Assembly (NCBI RefSeq): GCF_040802235.1
Contig: NC_133169.1
Coordinates: forward strand, 46,383,034 to 46,447,033
Direction of reading: 5' to 3'
Length of the DNA stretch: 64,000 nt
Source of the DNA: Manis javanica
Lineage: Eukaryota > Chordata > Mammalia > Pholidota > Manidae
Part shown: in pieces, positions 1 to 11,370 of the stretch
How the letters are laid out: each line of letters begins with the position of its first letter
Position numbering within the stretch: position 1 is the first letter of the stretch
The notes under the pieces: model-generated
What the model saw: only the letters and a program-made list of their open reading frames with translations
The model's database searches: none
What the model was told of the DNA's origin: nothing
Made by a program: the position numbers and the translations under genes

Positions 1-2460
1 AAAAAAATTCACTATCATTATGCTGGGCTTATAGGAAATGGTAAAAGGGCTTCTGTAGTTGAAAATATTCTTAAGCCTAAATATATTCAATAAATGAAAA
101 TAAACCTACAGTAAAGTTGGCAGACAATTATTTAGTAAGCAAGTGTGGAGTTAAAAGAAAACAAAAGTAGTAAAATCAATTGTATGCTAAATAAGTCAAG
201 GGATACCAAAAGATGTAGATTGTGATATCTTATACATGAAGTGTGGGGAAGGAAGAAGAATAAAAAAGTAGTAGTTTTTATCATGTTCAAAATTGAGAAA
301 TTTTCAATTTAATATGCACTGTTATATATTTAGAAAATTAGGAAATGTTGGTAACGACAAATCTTAAGTCTATAATAGATATATAAGAAACTAAAAAATA
401 TATACTAAAAGCATAACACTAAATAAAACCATGATATAACAAGTGATGAATAAAGGAGAGGAAGAAAGGAACAGAGAGGAACTACAAAAAATTAATAAAA
501 TGGAAAAAGTACATGCATGTCAATAACTACTTTGAATATAAATGGACTAGAGGCAACATTCAAAAGACATAGGATGGGTAGGGTGGCAGGATGCATAAAC
601 AAGAAATGTCTATGTGCTGCTCACAAGAGACTTACTTCAGACCTAGACCTAGAGACATGTGTGGACAGAAAATGAGGCATGGAAAATGATGTTTCAGGTA
701 AATAAAAAGTAGAAGAAAGAAAAAGCAGTACTTATATCAGACATAATAGATTTCAAAACAAAGAAAGTAACAAGAAATAAAGAAGGATATTACACAATGA
801 TAAAGGGATCAGCCCAACAAGAGGATGCAACAGTTGTGAATAACTATGCACCCAACATAGGGGCACCTAAATATATAAAATCAATACTAACAGACCAAAA
901 GCCTGAATTAGACTGCAACACAGTCATATTAGGAGACTTGTATGCCCCACTGATATCAGTGAATAGATCATCCAGACAGAAAATATATAAGGAAACAATG
1001 GCATTGAAAACACATTACATAGCATGGACTTAACAAATATATAGAATGTTCCACACTGAAGCAGCAGGATACACATTTTTCTTAAGTACACATGGAACTT
1101 TCTCCAAAATAGGTCACGTATTAGGATACAAAAAGAGACTCAATCAATTAAAAAGATTGAAATTATATAAAGCTTCTTTTCAGATTGGAAAGAAAAATCA
1201 GGGAAATAATTACATTTACAATTGCATTAACAAGAATGAGTTACCTAGGAATAAACCTAACCAAGGAGGTGTAGAAACTGTATTCTGAAAACAGCAAGAT
1301 AATAATAAAAAAAAATTGAAGAAAATAAAAATAAATGGAAATACATCCCAGCTCATAGATAAGAATTAATATTGTCAAAATGGTCATCCAACCCAAAGCA
1401 ATTTACAGATTCAGTGCAAATCTTATGAAAACATGGGTGGCATTTTACAATGAGCTAGAGCAAATAATCAAAACCACAGAAGACCCCAAATAGCCAATGC
1501 CATATTGAGAAAGAGGAATAAAGCTTGGGGTATTATGCTCCCTCACTTCAAGCTATACTACAAAACTACAGTAATCAAAACAGGATAGCATTGGCAGAAG
1601 AACAGACCCATTGATCAGTGGAACAGAATAGACCCCAGATATAAACCCACTCATATAATGTCAATTAATATATGATAAAGGAGCCATGAATATACAATGG
1701 TGAGAAGACAGTCTCTTCAATAAATTATGTTGGGAAAACTGGACAGTTACATTCAGAGGATGAAACTGGATTACTCTAACCTCATACACAAGAGTAAACT
1801 TGAAATGGATTGAAATAAGACATGAAACCATAAAACTCTTAGAAGGAAACATTGGCAAAAATCTCTTGAATATAATAAGCATGAGCAATTTTTTTCTGGA
1901 TATTTTTCTCCAGGCAAAGAAATAAAATAAAAATGAGCAAATGGTCTACATCAAGCTAAAACCTATAGAGCAAAGGAAACCATCAGTAAAACAAAAAGAC
2001 AACTTATAGTCTGGGAGTATATATTCATAAATTATTTATGAGATAAGGGGTTAACATCTAAAATATATAAATAACTCATATGACTAAGCACAAAAGAAAC
2101 AAATAATCCTTTTGAACAAAGGACAGAAGACCTAAACAAATATTCTCCTACAGAAGAAATTCAGGTGGTCAACAGGCACATTATAAGTTCCTCCACATGG
2201 CTAATCATCAGGGAAATGCAAATCAAAACCATAATATCATCTTATACCAGTCATACTGGCCAAAATTCAAAAGACAGGAAACATAAGTGTTGGCAAGGAT
2301 GTGGAGAAACAGGAACCTTCCTACACTGTTGGTGAGTATGTAAACTGGTAGAGCTACTATGGAAAGCAGTATGGAGGGTCCTTAGAAAACTAAAGATAGA
2401 AATATGATATGACCCAGTAACTCTACTGCTAAAAAATTACCCAAAGAAAATAAAATTTCT
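1..2460 (+). mobile_element. Old LINE-1, 5' portion, interrupted by a younger L1
   Basis: The first 480 bases resemble the linker between ORF1 and ORF2 of old mammalian L1s. From about 530 the ORF2 endonuclease is readable in pieces: 797-1033 contains a stretch like NNYAPNIGAPKYI, and 1046-1180 continues it. Near 1185-1205 the sequence jumps to the C-terminal part of the reverse transcriptase region (SYLGINL at about 1240), so most of the RT domain is deleted. Decayed ORF2 then runs to 2460 with many stops. The copy resumes at 11186 after the young L1 block; the bases across the two breaks join in normal L1 order. No functional product is expected. Confidence 0.88.
2443..2460. repeat. Target-site duplication, left copy, of the young L1 block
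   Basis: The A-rich 18-mer ending AAAATTTCT lies directly before the L1 5' end at 2461. The same string, with one mismatch (T2451 versus G11176), sits at 11168-11185, after the last A-tail and just before the old L1 resumes. A 15-18 bp A-rich duplication is typical of L1 target-primed reverse transcription. Confidence 0.75.
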
Positions 2461-3641
2461 GGAGGAACGGAGCCAAGATGGCGGCATGAGTAGAGCAGTG
2501 GAAATCTCCTCCCCAAAACACATAGAGCTATGAAAATATAACAAAGAAAAATCTTCCTAAAATAGAGACCACAGGACACAGGACAACATCCAGACCACAT
2601 CCACACCTGCAAGAACCCAGCGCCTTGCGAAGGGGTAAAATACAAGCCCCGACCCGGCGGGACCTGAGCGCCCCTCCCCCCGGCTCCCGGCCGGTGGAAA
2701 GAAACCGGAGTGCTTTTTGTTTTTTTTTTTGGTGAGTACTTTTTGGAAGCCTTAAAGGGACAGGGACCCCGTTGCTAGGGAGGCAGGGTGGCGGGACCGG
2801 TGAGCGGGTGCCTGGGACCGGCACTTGAGGACTAGGGAGGCAGGGTGGCGGGACCGGTGAGCGGGTGCCTGGGACCGGCACTTGAGGACGGAGGAAATTG
2901 CGCATTTTTCCCCTTTTTTTCCCTCTTTTTGTCGAGTGCCTTTTGGAAGCCTTAAAGGGACAGGGACCCTGGTGCTGGGGAGGCAGGGCGGTGGGACTGG
3001 TGAGCAGGTGCCTGGGACCGGTGCCTGAGGACAAAGAATATCACGCGTTTTTCCCTGCGGGACCAGTGGGCAGGTGCTTTTTGGAAACCTTGGAGGGACA
3101 GGACCCTGGTGCTAGGGAGGCAGGGCAGCAGGACGAGTGAGCGGGTGCCTGGGACCGGTGCCTGAAGACAAAAAAAAAATCAAGTGTTTTTTCCTTTTTT
3201 TGTTATTTTTTTTTTCTGTTCCCTCTCTCATTGTTGCTGTTGTTGTTTTGGTTTGGAGAGTGCTTTTTGGAAGTCTTAAAGGAGCAGGACAGGTCACTTA
3301 GACCAGAGGCAGGGAATCTGGGGATATCTGGGCACTCCAACCCCCTGGGCAGCAGGGAGCACAGAGGCCCCTTACAGAGATAAATAGCCTCCCAGCTGCT
3401 CCCCCTCCAACGGGGCTCCAACATTTTGGAGGAACAGCCCCAGCCAGGCCACGCCCACAGCTACAGCGGAGATAAACCCCATAGCAACCGTGCAGGAGGC
3501 AGAAGCCCTGTCTGCATGCAGCTGCCCAGCACAAGCCACTAGAGGTCGCTATTCTCCCAGGAGAGGAAGGCCACAAACCAACAAGAAGGGAAGCTCTTCC
3601 AGCAGTTACTTGTACTAGGTCTGCAAATTATCTCTATCACC
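2461..3641 (+). promoter_or_regulatory. L1 5'UTR / internal promoter region
   Basis: This is about 1.18 kb of GC-rich sequence upstream of ORF1. It opens with CAAGATGGCGGC, a YY1-type motif found at the start of L1 5'UTRs that positions transcription initiation. Inside are several diverged copies of a module beginning TTTTTGGAAG and running through GGGACAGGGACC, GGGAGGCAGGG and GGGACCGG (near 2740, 2938, 3077 and 3262), separated by T-rich tracts. Repeated promoter modules recall the monomers of other mammalian L1s. Promoter activity is inferred from position and motif only. Confidence 0.75.
2776..2889 (+). repeat. Perfect 57-bp tandem duplication in the L1 5'UTR
   Basis: Bases 2776-2832 and 2833-2889 are the same 57-bp unit, beginning TAGGGAGGCAGGG and ending CACTTGAGGAC, with no difference seen. 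Perfect identity implies a recent duplication in the source L1 or in this copy. Confidence 0.9.
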
Positions 3642-4526
3642 ATGAAAAGGGAAAGCTACAGGCAGACAAAGATCACAGAGACAACACCTGAGAAGGAGAC
3701 AGACCAAACCAGTCCTCCTGAAAAAGAATTCAAAATAAAAATCATGAACATGCTGACAGAGATGCAGAGAAAAATGCAAGAGCTATGGGATGAGATGCAG
3801 AGAAAAATGCAAGAGCAATGGGATGAAGTCCGGAGGGAGATCACAGATGTCAGGAAGGAGATCACAGAAGTGAAACAATCCCTGGAAGGATTTATAAGCA
3901 GAATGGATAAGATGCAAGAGGCCATTGAAGGAATAGAAGCCAGAGAGCAGGAATGTATAGAAGCTGACATAGAGATAAAAGGATCTCCAGGAATGAAACA
4001 ACACTGCAAACTGTGTGACCAAACCAAAAGGAATAATATTCGTATTATAGGGGTACCAGAAGAAGAAGAAAGAGGAAAAGGGATAGAAAGTCTCTTTGAA
4101 GAAATAATTGCTGAAAACTTCCCCAAACTGGGGGAGGAAATAATCAAACAGACCATGGAATTACACAGAACTCCCAACAGAAAGGATCCAAGGAGAACAA
4201 CACCAAGACACATAGTAATTAAAATGTCAAGGATGAAGGACAAGGAAAGAGTTTTAAAGGCAGCTAGAGAGAAAAAGGTCACCTATAAAGGAAAACTCAT
4301 CAGGCTAACATCAGACTTCTCGACAGAAACCCTACAGGCCAGAAGAGAATGGTATGATATACTTAATGCAATGAAACAGAAGGGCCTTGAACCAAGGATA
4401 CTGTATCAAGCACGACTATCATTTAAATATGATGGCGGGATTAAACAATTCCCAGACAAGCAAAAGCTGAGGGAAATTGCTTCCCACAAACCACCTCTAC
4501 AGGGAATCCTACAGGGACTGCTCTAA
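3642..4526 (+). CDS. L1 ORF1 protein (RNA-binding chaperone), intact
   Basis: ORF1p binds L1 RNA as a trimer and forms the cytoplasmic particle needed for retrotransposition. This 294-residue frame runs from ATG 3642 to a stop without breaks; human ORF1p is longer (338). Residues about 30-100 form a charged coiled coil that includes an 11-residue near-repeat, MQRKMQELWDE followed by MQRKMQEQWDE. The RRM begins around NNIRIIGVPEEEE (about 131-143), and the C-terminal domain around ARREWYDIL (about 234-242). The next frame, ORF2, starts 195 bp downstream. An antisense frame over the same region is a shadow. Open status suggests the insertion is not old, although ORF2 is dead. Confidence 0.92.
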   Translation: MKRESYRQTKITETTPEKETDQTSPPEKEFKIKIMNMLTEMQRKMQELWDEMQRKMQEQWDEVRREITDVRKEITEVKQSLEGFISRMDKMQEAIEGIEAREQECIEADIEIKGSPGMKQHCKLCDQTKRNNIRIIGVPEEEERGKGIESLFEEIIAENFPKLGEEIIKQTMELHRTPNRKDPRRTTPRHIVIKMSRMKDKERVLKAAREKKVTYKGKLIRLTSDFSTETLQARREWYDILNAMKQKGLEPRILYQARLSFKYDGGIKQFPDKQKLREIASHKPPLQGILQGLL

Positions 4527-4721
4527 ATAGGAGCACCCCTAAAAAGAGCACAGAACAAAACACACAACATATGAAGAATGGAGGAGGAGGAATAAGAAGG
4601 GAGAGAGGAAAAGAATCTCCAGACAGTGTATATAACAGCTCAATAAGTGAGCTAAGTAAGGCAGTAAGATTCTAAAGAAGCTAACCTTGAACCTTTGGTA
4701 ACCACGAATCTAAAGCCGGCA

Positions 4722-7700
4722 ATGGCAATAAGTACATATCTCTCAATAGTCACCCTAAATGTAAATGGACTTAATGCACCAATCAAAAGACACAGAGTAA
4801 TAGAATGGATAAAAAAGCAAGACCCATCTATGTGCTGATTACAAGAAACTCACCTCAAACCGAAAAAAAAGCACAGACTAAAAGTCAAGGGATAGAAAAA
4901 CATACTTTAGGCAAACAACAGTGAGAAGAAAGCAGGGGTTGCAGTACTAATATCAGAGAAAATAGACTTCAAAACAAAGAAAGTAACAAGAGGTAAAGAA
5001 GGACACTACATAATGATAAAGGTCTCAGACCAACAAGAGGATATAACCATTCTAAATATATATGCACCCAATACAGGAGCACCAGCATATGTGAAGCAAA
5101 TACTAACAGAACTAAAGAGGGAAATAGACTGCAATGCATTCATTTTAGGAGACTTCAACGCACCCCTCACCCCAAAGGATACATCCACCGGGCAGAAAAT
5201 AAGTAAGGACACAGAGGCACTGAACAACACAGTAGAACAGATGGACCTAATAGACATCTATAGAACTCTACATCCAAAAGCAACAGGATACACATTCTTC
5301 TCAAGTGCACATGGAACATTGTCAAGAATAGACCACATACTAGCTCACAAAAAGAGCCTCAGTAAACTTCAAAATATTGAAATTCTACCAACCAATTTTT
5401 CAGACCAATTTTTCAAAGGTATAAAAGTAGAAATAAATTCTACAAAGAAAACAAAAAGGCTCACAAACACATGGAGGCTTAACAACATGCTACTAAATAA
5501 TCAATGATCAATGAACAAATCAAAATAGAGATCAAGGAATATATAGAAACAAATGACAACAACAACACTAAGCCCCAACTTCTGTGGGACGCAGCGAAAG
5601 CAGTCTTAAGAGGAAAGAATATAGCAATCCAGGCACACTTGAAGAAGGAAGAACAATCCCAAATGAATAGTCTAACATCACAATTATTAAAACTGGAAAA
5701 AGAAGAACAAATGAGGCCTAAAGTCAGCAGAAGGAGGGACATAATAAAGATCAGAGAAGAAATAAACAAAATTGAGAAGAATAAAACAGTAGCAAAAATC
5801 AACGAAACCAAGATCTGGTTCTTTGAAAAAATAAACAAAATAGAGAAGCCTCTAGCCCAACTTCTTAAGAGAAAAAGAGAATCAACACAAATCAACATAA
5901 TCAGAAATGAGAATGGAAAAATCACGACAGACTACACAGAAATACAAAGAATTATTAAAGACTACTATGAAAACCTATATGCCAACAAGCTGGAAAACCT
6001 AGAAGAAATGGACAACTTCCTAGAAAAATACAGCCTCCCAAGACTGACCAAAGAAGAAACACAAAAGTTAAACAAACCAATTACGAGCAAAGAAATTGAA
6101 ACGGTAATCAAAAACTACCCGAACAAAACCCCGGGGCCGGACGGATTTACCTCGGAATTTTATCAGACACACAGAGAAGACATAATACCCATTCTCCTTA
6201 AAGTGTTCCACAAAATAGAAGAAGAGGAAATACTCCCAAACTCATTCTATGAAGCCAACATCACCCTAATACCAAAACCAGGCAAAGACCCCACCAAAAA
6301 AGAAAATTACAGACCAATATCCCTGATGAATGTAGATGCAAAAATACTCAATAAAATATTAGCAAACAGAATTCAACAGTATATAAAAAGGATCATACAC
6401 CATGACCAAGTGGGACTCATCCCAGGGAAGCAAGGATGGTACAACATTCGAAAATCCATCAACATCATCCACCACATCAACAAAAAGAAAGACAAAAACC
6501 ACATGATCATCTCCATAGATGCTGAAAAAGCATTTGATAAAATTCAACATCCATTCATGATAAAAACTCTCAGCAAAATGGGAATAGAGTGCAAGTACCT
6601 CAACATAATGAAGGCCATATATGATAAACCCACAGCCAGCATTATAGTGAACAGCGAGAAGCTGAAAGCATTTCCTCTGAGATCGGGAACCAGACAGGGA
6701 TGCCCACTCTCCCCACTGTTATTTAATATAGTATTGGAGGTCCTAGCCACGGCAATCAGACAAAACAAAGAAATACAAGGAATCCAGATTGGTTAAGAAG
6801 AAGTTAAACTGTCACTATTTGCAGATGATATGATACTGTACATAAAAAACCCTAAAGACTCCACTCCAAAACTACTAGAACTGATATCGGAATACAGCAA
6901 TGTTGCAGGATACAAAATTAACACCCAGAAATCTGTAGCTTTCCTACACACTAACAATGAACCAATAGAAAGAGAAATCAGGAAAACAATTCCATTCACC
7001 ATTGCATCAAAAAGAATAAAATACCTAGGAATAAACCTAACCAAAGAAGTGAAAGACTTATACTCTGAAAACTACAAGTCACTCTTAAGAGAAATTAAAG
7101 GGGACACTAATAAATGGAAACTCATCCCATGCTCATGGCTAGGAAGAATTAATATCGTCAAAATGGCCATCTTGCCCAAAGCAATATACAGATTTGATGC
7201 AATCCCTCTCAAATTACCAGCAACATTCTTCAATGAATTGGAACAAATAATTCAAAAATTCATATGGAAACACCAAAGACCCCGAATAGCCAAAGCAATC
7301 CTGAAAAAGAAGAATAAAGTAGGGGGGATCTCACTCGCTAACTTCAAGCTCTACTACAAAGCCATAGTAATCAAGACAATTTGGTATTGGCACAAGAACA
7401 GAGCCACAGACCAGTGGAACAGATTAGAGACTCCAGACATTAACCCAAACATATATGGTCAATTAATATTTGGTAAAGGAGCCATGGACATACAATGGTG
7501 AAATGACAATCTCTTCAACAGATGGTGCTGGCATAACTGGACAGCTACATGTAGGAGAATGAAACTGGACCATTGTCTAACCCCATATACAAAGGTAAAC
7601 TCAAAATGGATCAAAGACCTGAATGTAAGTCATGAGACCATTAAACTCTTGGATAAAAACATAGGCAAAAACCTCTTAGACATAAATATGAGTGACCTCT

Positions 7701-8537
7701 TCTTGAACACATCTCCCTGGGCAAGGAAAACAACAGCATAAATGAGCAAGTGGGACTACATTAAGCTGAAAAGCTTCTGTACAGCGAAAGACACCATCAA
7801 TAGAACAAAAAGGAACCCTACAGTATGGGAGAATATAATTGAAAATGACACATCCGATAAAGGCTTGATGTCCAGAATATATAAAGAGCTCACACGCCAC
7901 AACAAACAAAAAACAAATAACCCAATTAAAAAGTGGGCAGAGGAACTGAACAGACAGTTCTCTAAAAAAGAAATACAGATGGCCAAGAGACACATGAAAA
8001 GATGCTCCACGTTGCTAATTATCAGAGAAATGCAAATTAAAAGTACAATGAGGTATCACCTCATACCAGTAAGGATAGCTGCCATCCAAAAGACAAACAA
8101 CAACAAATGTTGGCGAGGCTGTGGAGAAAGGGGAACCCTCCTACACTGCTGGTGGGAATGTAAATTAGTTCAACCATTGTGGAAAGCAGTATGGAGGTTC
8201 ATCAAAATGCTCAAAACAACTACCGTTTGACCCAGGAATTCCACTCCTAGGAATTTACCCTAAGAACGCAGCAATCAAGTTTGAGAAAGACAGATGCACC
8301 CCTATGTTTATCGCAGCACTATTTACAATAGCCAAGAATTGGAAGCAACCTAAATGTCCATCGGTAGATGAATGGATAAAGAAGATGTGGTACATATACA
8401 CAATGGAATACTACTCAGCCATAAGAAGTGGAAAAATCCAACCATTTGCAGCAACATGGATGGAGCTGGAGAGTATTATGCTCATTGAAATAAGCCAAGC
8501 GGAGAAAGAGAAATACCAAATGATTTCACTCATCTGA
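4722..8537 (+). pseudogene. L1 ORF2 (endonuclease-reverse transcriptase), broken
   Basis: The start is ATG 4722 (MAISTYLSIV). ORF2p nicks DNA and copies L1 RNA. Domains appear in order: an APE-like endonuclease (4722 to about 5430), a linker, RT (about 6100-6900, with [12 protein letters not shown] and FADD), and the C-terminal cysteine motif CWRGCGERG...HCWWEC near 8110-8170. Visible damage: TGA at 4836, further stops near 4896-4916, a 1-bp deletion near 5505, TAA at 6794, TGA at 7499, TAA at 7739, and a frameshift near 8228-8300. The longest surviving stretch is 5504-6796 (430 residues). Frames agree between most pieces, so the lesions are mainly point stops. Confidence 0.93.
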
Positions 8538-8907
8538 GGAGTATAGGAACAAAGGAAATACTGAAGGACCAAAACAGCAGCGGAATTACAGAACCCAAAA
8601 ATGGACTAACAGGTACCAAAGGGAAAGGAACTGTGGAGGATGGGTGGGCAGGGAGGGATAAGGCGGGGGAAGAAGAAGGGGGGTATTAAGATTAGCATGC
8701 ATGGGGGGAGGGAGAAAGGGGAGGGTGGGCTGCACAACACAGAGAGGACAAGTAGTGACTCTACAACATTTTGCTAAGCTGATGGACAGTAACCGTAATG
8801 TGGTTGTTAGGGGGGACCTGATATAGGGGAGAGCATAGTAAACATAGTATTCTTCATGTAAGTATAGATAAAAAATTAAAAAAAAAAAAAGAAAGAAAGA
8901 AAGAAAA
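8538..8907 (+). other. L1 3'UTR with G-rich polypurine tract and A-tail
   Basis: About 340 bp follow ORF2. Bases 8630-8740 are strongly G/A-rich with several runs of three to six Gs, like the polypurine tract that can form G-quadruplexes in other L1 3'UTRs. An A-rich tail with GAAA repeats spans about 8877-8907. Confidence 0.8.
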
Positions 8908-9069
8908 GGGGGATTACTCCTTGATAGCATAAAAGTATTGGTAAAACAAAGATCAACACATGCTTTAAATATCCTTAATGTTGATCACTTAAAGGGTGTC
9001 AGATGATCAGCTATGGAGGTACTCTTTTCTGATAATATTCCTTTCTCTTAATAAAAAAAAAAAAAAAAA
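8908..9069 (+). other. Short sequence ending in AATAAA and an A-run
   Basis: About 145 bp of non-L1 sequence starts GGGGGATTACTCC and ends with AATAAA merging into a run of some 17 As (about 9053-9069). It is either part of the retroposon that follows or a separate A-tailed segment carried with the L1. I recognise no coding content. Confidence 0.5.
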
Positions 9070-9307
9070 GCAGTTACTGTGTGCTGACCTCAAATGAGTT
9101 CTGCACAGTGGTATAGAGGGCATGTCACAGTGTGGGCAAAGGGTCTGTTTGTTTCTATGCAGAAGATCAAGGCCTAGCTTGGATACCCAGAAAATGAACT
9201 AAGATACGATATGAGGAGGAGCTTCCGGCATCAGCACTCTCTGGAGGACTTGTGCCGGGGGATGATCATCGAAAAGCCTCCACAGGGATCCGGACGATGC
9301 TGCAGTT

Positions 9308-9760
9308 GTGGCTGCATCCAGCCCACCGTCTCCTGGACTTGCCATAGGAATGAGGAGGGAGATGTCCAGGCTGGCATGTGCATACAGTGAGACAACAAAT
9401 TTGACCGGATCTGTACTGTTGCAACTCAACCAGGAGTTGGGAGGGGTGCAAGTTGTAGCACTCCAAAATCTTATGACTATAGACTATCTACGGTTAAAAG
9501 AACATATGGGATGTGAACAGATCCCAGAAATGGGTTGCTTTAATTTGTCTGATTTCTCTCAGACTGTTCAAGTACAGTTGGACAATATCCATCATATCAT
9601 AGACAAATTTTCACAAATGCCTAGGGTGCCTAAATGGTTTTCTTGGCTTCACTGGAGATGGATGGTAATTATAGATTTGCTTTGTTTATGTCACCGTATT
9701 CCTATTATGTTAATATGTGTGTGCAAATTAGTTAGTAGTTTAAAACCTATACATACTTAA
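9308..9760 (+). pseudogene. Retroviral envelope TM-subunit remnant
   Basis: This 150-codon frame keeps the heptad-repeat core of a retroviral transmembrane subunit. It has LNQELGG and ALQNLMTIDYLRLKEH (position of the immunosuppressive-like segment, near residues 48-67), then a cysteine pair separated by seven residues in GCEQIPEMGCF, then NLSDFSQ, and a tryptophan-rich pre-membrane stretch (WFSWLHWRW) before a hydrophobic segment. Signal peptide, SU, cleavage site and fusion peptide are not seen in this frame, so it is not a complete envelope. The open length over the TM core is notable, but no function is claimed. Confidence 0.7.
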
Positions 9761-10401
9761 GGTACTCTACAAGAAGGTATGTCAAAGAAATAATCAATCC
9801 TCCCATGTTTCCTTCCATATGCTACATCTGTAGCTTTTCTTCTTTCTTCCTAATTACAACCCTTAAATAGAATTTGTGCCTCCTATCGAATTTACCAAGA
9901 ATCATAATTCCTCCAGGTGGTAAAGATACCTCGAGACAAGTGCTGGGCATAGAAGCCACAGGGCATAAATCTGCAAAGAAGTAAAAAGCTAACCTTTTCA
10001 AACAATATGGCTTCTCTCTCACTTACCAACTTTACATTTCCCTGTATGGCCCCGGAAGATGACTGGTTAGCCAGAGACGGGTAAGATTCCTCAAGGGAGG
10101 AACAACCTAAGACAGGCACAGTCGCAGGGGGGCCATCAGGTGAGAATTTGGGGATCAACAGAGGTGAGGCTCAGAACCTCACCTCCCCTGCTTTGAGAGA
10201 AATCTTCTGCATCCGTGGATATTTTGCTGCCCTTGTCTAGCCTGGATTAATACTTAGTCCATAGGCACACACCTGATCATCTGATCATCTACATTTGCCC
10301 TCTTACAGCACTAAACTATGTTTTCTACCTTTATCTTGCATCTACCTACCGCTTCAGCATTTTATTAAAAATAAAAATAATAATAATAATAAAGGGAGAA
10401 A

Positions 10402-10706
10402 TGTGGGATCAACATATCAATCAAGTACAAAAATCAAATGAATATTCATATTTGACCTGATTGTTTATAGGTCATAATGCGTGATCAAAACCGAAAGTTT
10501 CTGTGATGACTGCCCTTGTACTGTTCACCATGTAAGAATTCGTTTCCCATGTAAGAACTTGTTCGTTATGCTTCAGAAGATTGGAGACTGATGAGAATTA
10601 GACTTGAGATGGATTAATGATTGTACATTGAGCATTGACCCCCCATACTGAAGTTTATTGTTGTTAACAACCATTTGATCAATAAATATGAGAGATGCCC
10701 TCTCAA
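10402..10706 (+). promoter_or_regulatory. LTR-like U3-R with AATAAA, no U5
   Basis: It begins TGTGGGATC just after a purine-rich tract and contains AATAAA at 10681-10686, followed by an A-tail from about 10707. This matches U3 plus R of an LTR ending at the RNA cleavage site. Confidence 0.6.
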
Positions 10707-10739
10707 CAAAAAAAAAAAAAAAGAAAAAAAGCAAAAAAG

Positions 10740-11170
10740 CAGGGAGTTAGGAGGTAATATTCCTAACATACTTTATGATATTTAGCCAGCAACCAACCCT
10801 ATCTATCTTGGGGCTGGGCAAACAGTCCTAAATGGTGTGTCCCCACAGCTTGAGGGTCACCACTACCTTAGAGAAGAATAGAATCAATAAATTCTTTGTG
10901 TTAAGTTTATCTTACAGAATATCTAGAGGACTGACTATGGATGGTGACATAATGTCTCTCACCAGAGTAGACATTGTGAGTCCACATGTCAAGCCTACGT
11001 CCCTCCCCCGACCATGCCTGGGCCCTTTGCCCCATTCTTCAAATCCTTAATAGACACAATTCCTAAGCTTTAAGTGCTCTCCTATCTGAGCCTGCCTGTA
11101 CCACCTTTTTCTTGGAGTGTGTACTTTGCCTTAAGTAAAGACTTCTTGCTGCTCAACTTAAAAAAAAAAA
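10740..11170 (+). mobile_element. Second A-tailed LTR-like segment
   Basis: About 420 bp ends CTTGGAGTGTG...AGTAAAGACTTCTTGCTG and then an A-tail (11160-11170). AGTAAA at 11134-11139 is a known variant polyadenylation signal, and a C/T-rich end of this kind is common in gammaretroviral-type LTR R-U5 regions. It ends exactly where the right target duplication begins, so it is the terminal piece of the L1 block. Confidence 0.5.
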
Positions 11171-11185
11171 GAAAAGAAAATTTCT
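11168..11185. repeat. Target-site duplication, right copy
   Basis: Matches 2443-2460 with one mismatch. The sequence after it continues the old L1 that was interrupted at 2460. Confidence 0.75.
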
Positions 11186-11296
11186 GATTTGAAATGATGT
11201 ATGCACCCCTATGTTTATTGACTCATTATTTACAATAGTCAAGATATTGAAGCAACCAAAGTGTCCATCAATAGATTAATGGCTAAAGAATATGTG

Positions 11297-11370
<74 letters not shown>

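Larger units (their letters stand above)
2461..8907 (+). mobile_element. Full-length LINE-1, relatively young, ORF2-defective
   Basis: A complete L1 layout is visible: a 5'UTR starting GGAGGAACGGAGCC, ORF1 at 3642-4526, a 195-bp spacer, ORF2 at 4722-8537, a G-rich 3'UTR and an A-tail from about 8877. Length is about 6.4 kb, normal for a mammalian L1. ORF1 is open, but ORF2 has at least six stops and two frameshifts, so this copy cannot move itself. It was inserted into the 3' half of an older L1. The truncated L1 at 22028-22512 shares its 3'UTR sequence, so the family was active elsewhere in this genome. Confidence 0.93.
9070..10725 (+). mobile_element. A-tailed retroposon derived from a retroviral env-LTR transcript
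   Basis: The segment holds a retroviral envelope TM fragment (9308-9760), about 600 bp of non-coding sequence, a purine tract AAAGGGAGAA at 10391, and an LTR-like U3-R starting TGTGGGATC at 10402. It stops not with U5 but with AATAAA (10681) and, about 20 bases later, an A-tail. That is the 3' end of a polyadenylated retroviral-type mRNA, so the copy was most likely made by L1 machinery rather than integrase. The order env, purine tract, LTR fits a retrovirus. I have an impression of similar copies in pangolin genomes but cannot confirm it here. Confidence 0.65.

Noticed and set aside
3656-4282. 208-codon minus-strand frame
   Set aside because: Antisense shadow of L1 ORF1.
11300-11366. (AT)n considered as a cruciform or replication element
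   Set aside because: A simple microsatellite expansion at the usual TATATA position of an L1 is sufficient.
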